Positions 15,953 to 22,856 of a stretch of 39,835 nt of DNA are shown piece after piece. The notes below the pieces were generated by a model, which saw only the letters and a list, made by a program, of their open reading frames with translations, ran no database searches and was not told where the DNA came from. Positions within the stretch are counted from its first letter, which is position 1; each line of letters opens with the position of its first letter. Source of the DNA: a virus; IMG/VR virus record IMGVR_UViG_3300044632_001498, positions 1 to 39,835 of that record. One strand, 5' to 3'. Made by a program: the position numbers and the translations under genes.

Positions 15953-16632
15953 AGCCACGCAGAATCCCGCGCAACGAGCTGGATGGTGCTCGCGTTCTGG
16001 TTGGCGGTGTACACGTAGCCAAGGCGCTGCCACCACCCATCGTATCCGAGCGTATACGCGTCGCTGTCGGGCAACGGGAGCGAGGTAGGGGTGTTGTCGC
16101 GCCCAAGAGCCGAAGCGCGCCCACGGGCCTCCAGCTTCTCCAGACCGGGGCGTTTGTCGTTGTCGGTGATTCCGATGAGCAACGCCGCGCTGGCGCACAC
16201 CCATTGATCAAACGCCATCCACGTGTTGGCGGTCGTTGCACCGCTTCCGATGAGCGGGTGAGAAGTCGTGGTCGGTAGCTGGTACTCGCGCACGATCTCC
16301 ACCAGCAGGTTGCGCGCGGTGTTGTCGATCTGCCGACGGTCGCTCCGCAACTGCGGCTCGAGCGTGTACATCGTGTTCCCGTTGGTCACCTGCACCGTGC
16401 GCACCAGCAGCGTGTGGCCGGTGATGGTGCCAAGCCCCGACGTCGATGTGGTGACGGCAACCTCGGTGTCGAACGCATCGCCACCAGCCGTGGCGTAGTC
16501 GCTCACACACGACGAGATCGACGCTTGAAGCGCCTCGTCAATCGCCGTGTCCGAGTAGCGTTTGTTCTGCCCGTTGTCGTCGAGCAGACGGCGCACGTTG
16601 GAGCGTGCCGCAAGCAGAGTCATGCCAGTCAT
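15949..16632 (-). CDS. Head-tail adaptor-like protein (227 aa)
   Basis: ATGA overlap. The N-terminal helical part (MTLLAARSNVRRLLDDNGQN, YSDTAIDEALQASISSCVSDY) resembles phage adaptor or tail-tubular-A proteins, which start with a similar helix pair and a tyrosine-rich loop. The middle is beta-rich and the C-terminus includes YDGWWQRLGYVYTANQ. Location directly downstream of the capsid genes fits an adaptor joining portal and tail. Confidence 0.6.
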   Translation of the reverse strand: MTGMTLLAARSNVRRLLDDNGQNKRYSDTAIDEALQASISSCVSDYATAGGDAFDTEVAVTTSTSGLGTITGHTLLVRTVQVTNGNTMYTLEPQLRSDRRQIDNTARNLLVEIVREYQLPTTTSHPLIGSGATTANTWMAFDQWVCASAALLIGITDNDKRPGLEKLEARGRASALGRDNTPTSLPLPDSDAYTLGYDGWWQRLGYVYTANQNASTIQLVARDSAWL

Positions 16633-17051
16633 GTGCGCCCCATCTTGATCAAGCCACGGGCTTGTGCCTCGTGGTAGGCCGCAGAGATCTCGTCGCTCCC
16701 GTAGATGCGCTCGAGGCGCTTCAGCTCACGGATGCGGTCTTGGTAGCGCTCGTTCATCGCCACCAGTTCAGCCGCGCGACGACGAGAAGCCGCCTCACGG
16801 TAGACGGCGGCGCTGTTGAAGTCCTCGCGTTGCTTGCGCGACTTCCACACGTTCGAGAGGGGGTGCTGCATGGTCACCGAACAGATGACGGTAACCTCTT
16901 CAGCCACGGTGGTGAGCAGCGCCCCGTGGTTGTAGCTGCGTTCCTTCTGGCCGACGAAGCACCGGCCATTCTGGATCACGGGATAGAGCCCATGTCGACG
17001 GCCCTCGCGTTCAATCTGTCGTTTGATTTCAGCGGGGGACACGTCAAACAT
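16629..17051 (-). CDS. Hypothetical virion assembly protein, basic and helical (140 aa)
   Basis: GAGG precedes the ATG at 17051. The C-terminal two thirds are a long charged helix (EAASRRRAAELVAMNERYQD). The N-terminus (SPAEIKRQIEREGRRHGLYP) is also helical. Lies immediately downstream of the major capsid gene. No family recognised; head-completion or connector role possible. Confidence 0.55.
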   Translation of the reverse strand: MFDVSPAEIKRQIEREGRRHGLYPVIQNGRCFVGQKERSYNHGALLTTVAEEVTVICSVTMQHPLSNVWKSRKQREDFNSAAVYREAASRRRAAELVAMNERYQDRIRELKRLERIYGSDEISAAYHEAQARGLIKMGRT

Positions 17052-17072
17052 GGGCTTTACCTCGTCGTCACA

Positions 17073-18329
17073 TCACTGGGTGACGGCCAGACCGGTCATC
17101 GCGGCGAACGCGTCGCGACGAGTCACACGGAGGTTGTACGCAGCCGACAAGAAGAGCGTCAACGAGTGACGATCCTGCGAGAGCTGCAACGACTCCTTCG
17201 ACCAGCGGCCATCCTTGCCGTTGGCATCCGTCGGCGAGGGACCCCAGAACTCATGCACCTGCGCAGCGTGCGAACGCGCGTTGATGAAGTCGATCCGGTC
17301 CTCGTTCTGCGAGTTGCACTCCACGATCTCGGCGCCGTCGAACGTCATACGGGGGCCGTAGACGTCGAGGGTGTCGCCGGGGCGGAACTGCAGCGACTGG
17401 TTCTGCGACTCGTAGATCTCCTGCGCCTGGTACGGGTGCACGAGGATGTGCGAAGCCTTCTCGCCGACGCTGGTGCTCAAGCGCGCCATGATGCGACGGC
17501 CTGCGCGGTTGCTCCACGAGGTCTCGCCAGTCTCGAGCAGGCCAGCGGGCTGGTCGGCAAGAGCCAAGCCGCTGTAGAGGATCACGCCAACACCGGTGAT
17601 GTCCTGCAAGTTGACCGGGCGAACCGGGTCGACGTTGAAGGGGTTCGCGGTGCCGCCGCTGCCTGCGATGAACAGCAACTCATTGACCGCCGAAACGGGC
17701 GAGAGGCTGGCCACGGTGATGGTGCCGGTGCCGTCGCCGTTGTCGACGACGTCGGTGATTTCCATGTTGGCCTGCACCAACGTGGTCCCGGCGCTGTCGT
17801 AGCGGTCGACGAGCATGTTGGGCCGCAGGCCAGCAACGACGTTCACGTTGATGGTGACGGCCGAACCGACACCAACAACCTGATTCACCGTCGAGAGCTT
17901 GTGGCCGATGAACGCACGCTCAAGCAAGCGCGCAAACGAGGCGCCCGCGATCTTGAGCTGCGCCATGGTGGCTTCGATACCACCGTCGGTGTCGCCGAGG
18001 CGAACGATGTCTTCGTCGAAGTCCACGTCCTGCTCGAACATCGCGTGCTGGTAGTTACCAGCCTTCGGCGTCGAGGAACGCGCGGCGCGACGGGTGGCGC
18101 CACCCTTGGTGATGCCGCCGCTGGCCAGACCGCCCTTGATCGGGTTGACGCGGCCCACGGGCTTCTTGCCGGGCACCTTGTCAAAGATCTTGGCGCTGTC
18201 CTTCTTGTCTTTGCCGGGGATCTGACCAAAGTCCATGATCGCCGTCGAGAAGTCGCCCTGCTCGATCAGGGTGTCCCGGCCGTACTCGGCAAGGAGCGTC
18301 GTCAGTGCTGCACGATTGAAACCACTCAT
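17073..18329 (-). CDS. Major capsid protein (418 aa)
   Basis: Strong AAGGAG ribosome site before the ATG. Evidence is mostly positional and compositional. It directly follows an acidic coiled-coil scaffold gene and has a typical size. It has an extended basic N-arm (residues 38-85, with KKPVGRVNPIKGG), an inserted beta region near 160-230, and a C-terminal domain with ASHILVHPYQAQEIYESQ and RIDFINARSHAAQVHEFWGP. These fit an HK97-fold podoviral major capsid protein. It should be the most abundant virion protein. Confidence 0.75.
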   Translation of the reverse strand: MSGFNRAALTTLLAEYGRDTLIEQGDFSTAIMDFGQIPGKDKKDSAKIFDKVPGKKPVGRVNPIKGGLASGGITKGGATRRAARSSTPKAGNYQHAMFEQDVDFDEDIVRLGDTDGGIEATMAQLKIAGASFARLLERAFIGHKLSTVNQVVGVGSAVTINVNVVAGLRPNMLVDRYDSAGTTLVQANMEITDVVDNGDGTGTITVASLSPVSAVNELLFIAGSGGTANPFNVDPVRPVNLQDITGVGVILYSGLALADQPAGLLETGETSWSNRAGRRIMARLSTSVGEKASHILVHPYQAQEIYESQNQSLQFRPGDTLDVYGPRMTFDGAEIVECNSQNEDRIDFINARSHAAQVHEFWGPSPTDANGKDGRWSKESLQLSQDRHSLTLFLSAAYNLRVTRRDAFAAMTGLAVTQ

Positions 18330-18346
18330 CTTATCTCACTCCTTGC

Positions 18347-19348
18347 TCAAGCGTCTGCGAAGCCTCGCGCCTTGAGGAGCTGGGCCCAGCCAGCGTGATC
18401 GTTTGGCGGCCGTTTCACAGCCGCCGTGGTTGCGGGTTTGCCACGCGCAAGAGTCGGTGCTTTGGCACTGGTCTTGGCTTGGCGGGTTGCGGAAATCGCC
18501 TTCATCTCGTCGACGGCATCGGCAACGGTGGGCTCTTCGCCCTGCTCGCCGCCATCCATCCAGTCTTTGACCGCCATCGCGTAGCGGCGTGCCAGCTGCT
18601 TGGCGTCGAGGTTGGATGCCTTGGCTGCCTTCGTCACTTCGCCGGTGATGCGCTTGACGTTGGTGTCGACCTCGGCCTTGTGGCGCGCCGTCTGCTCAGC
18701 AGTCTCCGACGTGGTCTTGATGTTGCCGAGCTCACCATCAGCGGCCTTCTCGGCCTCGATCTCCATGAGCTTGAGTGCCCTGGGGTCGACCTCGAGTTTC
18801 GCCGCTGTCAGCGCTTCCTTGAGCGCAGACTCGTAGAACTCGAGGCGCTTTTGCATCACAAGGTTTTCGCGCAGCACCTTGCCCGCACTCTCGCGGACCT
18901 CGGTGATGTGCTTCTCGTATGCCTTGACCTGCTCTTGCGCCTGCTTCAGTGGAGCATCGTCGACGACTTGGGCTTCTTCGCCTTGCGCCTCGACACCCTC
19001 CTCCTCACCCTTGACAGGCTCACCTTCACCGCTTGCGTCGTCTTCGGTGCCGCTCGCGTCGTGCGATGGCATCTCGTCGTCGTCTTCGGTGATGTCGTCT
19101 TTCACCGTCTCGCGCAGCTTGTTGCGCATCTCGGCAGACGGGTCAGCCTCGCGGGGGCCGCGTTCCTTCGGTGGCTCGCGCTTGGCGGGCTTGGCCGTCG
19201 GGTCGGTGCGGCCCTCTTCCCGAGCACTGCGCGTGGCACGTGCTGGGCGAGAGTGAGAGCGAACGCCAACAGCCACCGAGTCATCAGACGATGACGACGG
19301 CGCCGACGGCGCGTTGTTGTTGCTGTTGGCGTTCACATCAGCGTTCAC
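18347..19348 (-). CDS. Capsid scaffolding protein (333 aa, GTG start)
   Basis: GTGA overlap with the upstream stop. It has a disordered N-terminus rich in Asn, Ser and Arg, and a very acidic Glu/Asp/Gly stretch (residues about 90-130). A long coiled coil follows (PLKQAQEQVKAYEKHITEVR onward), and then a basic C-terminal tail that would bind the capsid subunit. This architecture and its place just upstream of the capsid gene are the hallmarks of scaffolding proteins. No protease is fused or adjacent. Confidence 0.75.
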   Translation of the reverse strand: MNADVNANSNNNAPSAPSSSSDDSVAVGVRSHSRPARATRSAREEGRTDPTAKPAKREPPKERGPREADPSAEMRNKLRETVKDDITEDDDEMPSHDASGTEDDASGEGEPVKGEEEGVEAQGEEAQVVDDAPLKQAQEQVKAYEKHITEVRESAGKVLRENLVMQKRLEFYESALKEALTAAKLEVDPRALKLMEIEAEKAADGELGNIKTTSETAEQTARHKAEVDTNVKRITGEVTKAAKASNLDAKQLARRYAMAVKDWMDGGEQGEEPTVADAVDEMKAISATRQAKTSAKAPTLARGKPATTAAVKRPPNDHAGWAQLLKARGFADA

Positions 19349-20010
19349 GGAAACACTCCAGTACGGCCGAAGCCGTCAACGTGGCGAGAGCGAAGGAACT
19401 CGACTTCGTAGTCGTCGGCAGCGACGAGCGTCAGTCCGATGATGGCGCTGTTTTCGACATCGACCGACGATGACGACACAGCGATCTGTGCTTCGGTGCC
19501 GGCGTTGTTGCGCGCGATCATCAGGACATCGGTGACCTTGTCGATCGGGTACGGAAGCCCGAAGCCAGCAGCCGAGATGCCGAGGAAGATCGCATCACCA
19601 GCGTCCGCCGCCGTCTTCGACTTGAGCACCGCAGAGGTGACTTGATCGAAGTACTTCGTCGACGTGACGGTGAGGATGGTCCCGCTGGTCGCCGTTGCGG
19701 TCAGTTCTTCGACGATACGAACGCCAAAGCGCATGCCGGTCACGATGACAGTGACGGACAAGCCGCCGCCGCCATCGTCGTCGTCGACGGAGAGGGTGAT
19801 TCGGCGAGCGTTGCGCAGCTTGCCGACGAAGGCGATGGTCAGCGAGGCACCAACAGCAACGCCGCTGGGGTCAACACTGGCCACGATGAGAGAGGTGTTG
19901 GCCGCGCGGGGCTTGACGACGTTGAAGCGCTCAAGGCGCATCAACGACCGTTCTCCGAGCTGGCCAGCGTCGATGCCGACGCCGCTGGATGAGGATGCGC
20001 CGTTGCCCAT
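19345..20010 (-). CDS. Beta-rich virion protein upstream of scaffold (221 aa)
   Basis: GAGGAGG lies before the ATG. A Gly/Ser N-terminus is followed by alternating Val/Ile/Thr strands, with an acidic DDDDGGGG loop near residue 76. Such proteins between portal and scaffold genes are often head decoration or fibre proteins, but no family is recognised. Overlaps the scaffold start by 4 nt. Confidence 0.55.
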   Translation of the reverse strand: MGNGASSSSGVGIDAGQLGERSLMRLERFNVVKPRAANTSLIVASVDPSGVAVGASLTIAFVGKLRNARRITLSVDDDDGGGGLSVTVIVTGMRFGVRIVEELTATATSGTILTVTSTKYFDQVTSAVLKSKTAADAGDAIFLGISAAGFGLPYPIDKVTDVLMIARNNAGTEAQIAVSSSSVDVENSAIIGLTLVAADDYEVEFLRSRHVDGFGRTGVFP

Positions 20011-20013
20011 GAC

Positions 20014-20493
20014 TCAGACCTCCTCGACGAGGATGAAGCCAGTGTCTGCGGTGAAGTTGCCGGTCGACCCGATGATCTTGAGCGTGACGACATCGCCGGC
20101 AGCAAGCTGCAGGATGACCTCACCAGCCACCTGACACGGGGCGCCGGTCAACTGGGTCTGGATGCACTTGCCGCCGCTGGCGACGGCGCCAACGTAGATC
20201 TCGGCGGTGATGACCTGCGTGGTGACGACGGTGATGTTGCTCAGCGAGTAGCGGGCGCGGACCTTCATCGCACGCGGGGCGGTGATTGTGCCGGCCGTCG
20301 CCGAGACGATGAAGCCGCCAGCGTTGGTGGCGGGGTCAGCAAGACCAGCAGCCATGTTGGCGCCAGCGAACGTGGTCGCGACGGTGGGAGTGGTGAGGGC
20401 AACGGAGCCCGTGGGGCGAATCTGCGCGAACGCGGGGCGGGACTGGAAGCCCTGCGGGACTGCCTTGCCATCTGAGCCGGTAACGAGTGCCAT
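20014..20493 (-). CDS. First gene of the virion operon, beta-rich, possible head decoration protein (159 aa)
   Basis: ATG at 20493 is chosen over an upstream one because AGGAGG lies 7-8 nt before it. The product resembles small trimeric decoration proteins in size and sequence style. It has an N-terminal extended segment with PQGFQSRPAFAQIRPTG, and then a beta-barrel with Gly-Thr-Ile-Thr turns and repeated Val-Thr-Leu strands. It follows the candidate late promoter at 20540-20551. Assignment is inference. Confidence 0.6.
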   Translation of the reverse strand: MALVTGSDGKAVPQGFQSRPAFAQIRPTGSVALTTPTVATTFAGANMAAGLADPATNAGGFIVSATAGTITAPRAMKVRARYSLSNITVVTTQVITAEIYVGAVASGGKCIQTQLTGAPCQVAGEVILQLAAGDVVTLKIIGSTGNFTADTGFILVEEV

Positions 20494-20539
20494 GAGCGGA
20501 CCTCCTGATTGGGACGCCACATTCTTGCCGTTCAGCACC

Positions 20540-20551
20540 GATTATGTCAAC
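20540..20551 (-). promoter_or_regulatory. Late promoter candidate (GTTGACATAATC motif), copy 1
   Basis: The 12-bp minus-strand sequence GTTGACATAATC lies 46 bp upstream of the first virion gene and occurs again at 26953-26964, upstream of the portal unit. TTGACA fits a -35 box; with an 18-bp spacer AAGAAT (20526-20521) is a possible -10 box. The leftward unit above ends at a terminator at 21342-21368, so a new start is needed here. Confidence 0.5.
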
Positions 20552-20583
20552 TGGCACACTTGTTGCGCACGTACGGTGCATGT

Positions 20584-20611
20584 TTGACGCCCATGCGGCG
20601 CGTGATATGGT
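20584..20611 (+). promoter_or_regulatory. Promoter of the moron-like island
   Basis: TTGACG at 20584-20589 and TATGGT at 20606-20611 with a 16-bp spacer. TGA just before the -10 box forms an extended -10. The predicted start is at or within a base or two of the ATG at 20619, so the transcript would be almost leaderless. CATG precedes the -35 box by one base, as in the other promoters of this phage. Confidence 0.7.
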
Positions 20612-20618
20612 CGCAGGC

Positions 20619-20765
20619 ATGAACACCAACCGACTCAACATGGCTTGGCCCGAGAACATCTACACGCGCCTCAAGGCATGGGCGCGCAATCGCGGGGTGT
20701 CGCTCAGCTCAGCAGTGCGCATGATTGTCAGCGAGCGTTTGCTTGCCGAAGAGGAACAGCGATGA
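20619..20765 (+). CDS. Ribbon-helix-helix (CopG/Arc-like) regulator (48 aa)
   Basis: The N-terminal strand NRLNMAWPENIYTRLKAWAR is followed by a turn (NRGVSLSSAV) and a second helix (RMIVSERLL). This is the ribbon-helix-helix pattern of CopG/Arc-like dimers, which bind DNA through the strand. ATG 20619 is favoured; an upstream ATG at 20544 would start before the promoter. No ribosome site is seen, consistent with leaderless start. As first gene of a self-contained unit it may repress its own promoter (inference). Confidence 0.75.
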   Translation: MNTNRLNMAWPENIYTRLKAWARNRGVSLSSAVRMIVSERLLAEEEQR

Positions 20766-20935
20766 CGCCGGCGAGCGGCCCATCTGGCGACAGCTACGAC
20801 TTGCACGCGCAGAACCGAAATCTGCGTGACGGCGTGTGGCTGCTCACCGTCATCGTGCTTGCGCTTGTGACGTTGTTCGTCGTCACCGAGTACGAGCGCA
20901 GCGATTTGCTCTGCTACGAAAGGCAGGACCGATGA
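20762..20935 (+). CDS. Small single-pass membrane protein of the island (57 aa)
   Basis: ATGA overlap with the regulator gene. The N-terminal 22 residues are hydrophilic, a hydrophobic segment spans about 25-42 (VWLLTVIVLALVTLFVV), and a short charged tail follows. Holin, superinfection-exclusion or other membrane function is possible; nothing discriminates. Confidence 0.65.
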   Translation: MTPASGPSGDSYDLHAQNRNLRDGVWLLTVIVLALVTLFVVTEYERSDLLCYERQDR

Positions 20936-21156
20936 ACGCGCGTGAACTGCTCAAAGACGTGACCCCACACGAGGTGGCGCGCCTGCTCGTCATCACCGCT
21001 GTCGTGGCACTCATCGCGTTTCTGGTGCGCGACACCAGGGATGATGACGTGCGCTCGAAGTCTTGCGCCCGCTCCGCCTACCGCGAGTGCATGCGCCACG
21101 CGAAAGATCCGGGGTGTGTCGACGCCGCGCTTGCGCTGTGTGGGCTGCGTCGCTAG
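20932..21156 (+). CDS. Small membrane protein with four-cysteine tail (74 aa)
   Basis: ATGA overlap. One hydrophobic segment lies at about 16-32 (ARLLVITAVVALIAFLV). The tail then carries cysteines 45, 53, 62 and 70 at 8-9 residue spacing. This periodicity suggests two disulfides in a helical hairpin, implying the tail is outside the cytoplasm (inference). Last gene of the island before its terminator. Confidence 0.65.
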   Translation: MNARELLKDVTPHEVARLLVITAVVALIAFLVRDTRDDDVRSKSCARSAYRECMRHAKDPGCVDAALALCGLRR

Positions 21157-21194
21157 GTTCTACCCATCGCGTACCGAATCGCTCGTGCACGATG

Positions 21195-21226
21195 AGGCCC
21201 CCATAATTCTTTGGGGGTCTTTTTTT
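21195..21226 (+). terminator. Intrinsic terminator of the moron-like island
   Basis: AGGCCCCCA pairs with TGGGGGTCT (9 bp with one G-T pair) around a loop of about 8 nt. A run of seven T follows (21220-21226). It lies 39 nt after the last island gene. Confidence 0.88.
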
Positions 21227-21332
21227 GCCCGCACCACAAAAGAACAACGCGCCCCCTGTCACACCATGTGAGAGGTAGGCGCGTGCCCCGTCAACCGTCA
21301 GTGAAGAAAAGACTCCGCCGACGTCGTCACGG

Positions 21333-21368
21333 TGCAAAAGAAAACGCCACCCGTCAAGAGTGGCGTTT
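21333..21368 (-). terminator. Leftward intrinsic terminator of the portal-lysis unit
   Basis: AAACGCCAC (21342-21350) and GTGGCGTTT (21360-21368) form a perfect 9-bp stem. On the minus strand it is followed by TTTTCTTTT. It lies about 150 nt after the endolysin candidate's stop, and before the next leftward unit starts near 20540. Confidence 0.85.
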
Positions 21369-21515
21369 CCCGTTTCGCTTCGGTTCCCCCTGATTCCCCT
21401 CTTGCTTGGCGGCCGAGGGAAACAGGGGTGGCCCACGAGGCGCATGGCGGGTGTTCTCGAGAGGTGACCCTCAATAGTTCCGCTGGCCCATCAATCCCAC
21501 TGCTTCCCGCGAAAG

Positions 21516-22079
21516 TCAAGCGCGGGTAAGCGGGTAGGCCCGCACGGCGTGGTAGGTCTTCGGCTTGCCAGCCCACACCGCTTGCCCGTGCATCGTGTCG
21601 ACGCCGAGCTTCTCCACTTTCGCTGTCGCCGAGTCGGTGATGTAGATCCACTTGTCGTCGTAGGCGAATGCACACGTCCAGTGGTCGCCCTTCCCGTCGT
21701 CGTTCTTGTCGACCTGCAACCACACCACGCCGCCACCGTCGATGTGCTTGCGGGTGGCCAGCGACATGGCTTCATCGGTGATGTCGCGCCATCCGAAGTC
21801 GCTGCAGATGAGCCCCGCAGACCGCGCCAGACGCGGCAGGACGGCCAAAGACGTTCCGGGCGCCCACACGGGCGGGGTTTCCTTCAACGCCTCGTGCACG
21901 ACGCTACGGGGCGTCGCTTCCGCATCCATCCCGAAGAACCGCAGCGCCTCGGCAATCGAGGCGGCAGGACAGCCCCATTGCCCGATGGTCTTGTCGCCAC
22001 GGCCGAACGGGTCTTTGCTCCATTCGGCATGGCTCTGCCACATCACGCGGGCGGGCGGATCGAATCCGTGTCGGGTCAT
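21516..22079 (-). CDS. C39-like cysteine peptidase, endolysin candidate (187 aa)
   Basis: Papain/C39-type layout is visible: Gln34 and Cys37 in GQWGCPAAS, followed by a helix (IAEALRFFGM), then His133 in GDHWTCAFAYDD and Asp149 in YITDSAT. The loop DKNDDGKGD (124-132) looks like a calcium or structural loop directly before the catalytic His. ATG at 22079 overlaps the upstream stop. Two small membrane proteins lie directly upstream, so the likely role is peptidoglycan peptide-bond cleavage at lysis. Known C39 proteins also process peptides, so a virion maturation role is the alternative. There is no signal peptide, hence release would need a holin. Confidence 0.7.
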   Translation of the reverse strand: MTRHGFDPPARVMWQSHAEWSKDPFGRGDKTIGQWGCPAASIAEALRFFGMDAEATPRSVVHEALKETPPVWAPGTSLAVLPRLARSAGLICSDFGWRDITDEAMSLATRKHIDGGGVVWLQVDKNDDGKGDHWTCAFAYDDKWIYITDSATAKVEKLGVDTMHGQAVWAGKPKTYHAVRAYPLTRA

Positions 22080-22504
22080 TGCTTCACCGTCGGCACTGGG
22101 CCGATGTTGGATGCTGGTAGTCTCCACGTCTCCAGACCACGCCCCACTGCGTCAGCGAGGTCGGCCCGGTCGTGGAGTCGGACAATGAGCGCTTCGGCGT
22201 TCTTGGGGCGTTGTGCGTGCGGGAGCGCCTCGAGTGCAAGGGCCCGACGCCTGGCATTGTCGCGCACTGCCAGCGCAAACACCGAACTCATCGCCACGAT
22301 GCGAGCAAACAGCCACGCAGCGAAGGGCCCGATCGCGAGGTAAAGCGCTACTTGTTCGCTGCTTGCACCCTCGGGGACTGGCACTTGGCCCACCATGACG
22401 CCGGCTGAAAGAAGGCTGCCGGCAACGCCAGCGGTGGCGCCGGCTTTCGTCGACAACAACACCGTAAGTGAAGAGACGAGGAACGCGCGCCACTTGTTCC
22501 TCAT
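22076..22504 (-). CDS. Holin-like membrane protein (142 aa)
   Basis: Hydrophobic segments lie at about residues 7-38 (with a Gly/Ala-rich break) and 52-80 (VALYLAIGPFAAWLFARIVA and onward). A charged cytoplasmic-type tail of 60 residues follows. It sits between another membrane protein and the endolysin candidate with 1-4 nt overlaps, which is the usual holin position. No named holin family is recognised. Confidence 0.55.
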   Translation of the reverse strand: MRNKWRAFLVSSLTVLLSTKAGATAGVAGSLLSAGVMVGQVPVPEGASSEQVALYLAIGPFAAWLFARIVAMSSVFALAVRDNARRRALALEALPHAQRPKNAEALIVRLHDRADLADAVGRGLETWRLPASNIGPVPTVKQ

Positions 22505-22848
22505 CAGCGAACCCCCACCGGTGCACCGCTCATGCTGGCGACGGACTTCGACACGACACCGCTGGCCACGTTGTTGACCTTCACGGGGTCAACCTTGCCG
22601 AGCTCACGCTCAACCATTTGTGAGATGGCAAGCAAGCGGTCGTCAAACCAGTTGGGCGTGCTTTTCACGATGGGGCCAAGCGTGTCGTTGGCGCCCTTGA
22701 CGGCAGCAAGAATGCGCTGGCGCTGAATCTCGGTCATCTGCGCGCGCCACAGAGGCACGAGGAACGGACCAAAGATCAACGCGCCGGTCGTCACAGCAGT
22801 GAACGCGGCGAGCATGGCGGGGATAGCGGCAAGAATCCAAGGGGGCAT
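22504..22848 (-). CDS. Small membrane protein of lysis cassette, holin-like or Rz-like (114 aa)
   Basis: AGGAGA lies before the ATG at 22848. The N-terminal hydrophobic region (residues 4-33, WILAAIPAMLAAFTAVTTGA onward) is followed by an amphipathic helical tail. One or two membrane passes are possible. Topology fits a holin with a long soluble tail, or an i-spanin-like anchored helix. The choice cannot be made from sequence alone. Confidence 0.55.
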   Translation of the reverse strand: MPPWILAAIPAMLAAFTAVTTGALIFGPFLVPLWRAQMTEIQRQRILAAVKGANDTLGPIVKSTPNWFDDRLLAISQMVERELGKVDPVKVNNVASGVVSKSVASMSGAPVGVR

Positions 22849-22856
22849 GTGGTCTC

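Larger units (their letters stand above)
21157..21515. other. Gene-free stretch with two opposing terminators and an extra hairpin
   Basis: This stretch holds the rightward terminator at 21195-21226, the leftward terminator at 21342-21368, and an imperfect long hairpin at 21387-21428. The hairpin has CCCCTG/CAGGGG outside and a bulged TTCCCCTC/GAGGGAA inside. The remaining bases show no convincing gene, though TCTCGAGA near 21456 is a short palindrome. It may form the structured 3' end of the lysis transcript. Confidence 0.6.

Noticed and set aside
16605-18398. Long plus-strand open frame (597 codons)
   Set aside because: Antisense to the capsid gene and its neighbours; the codon pattern mirrors the coding strand and no ribosome site is present.
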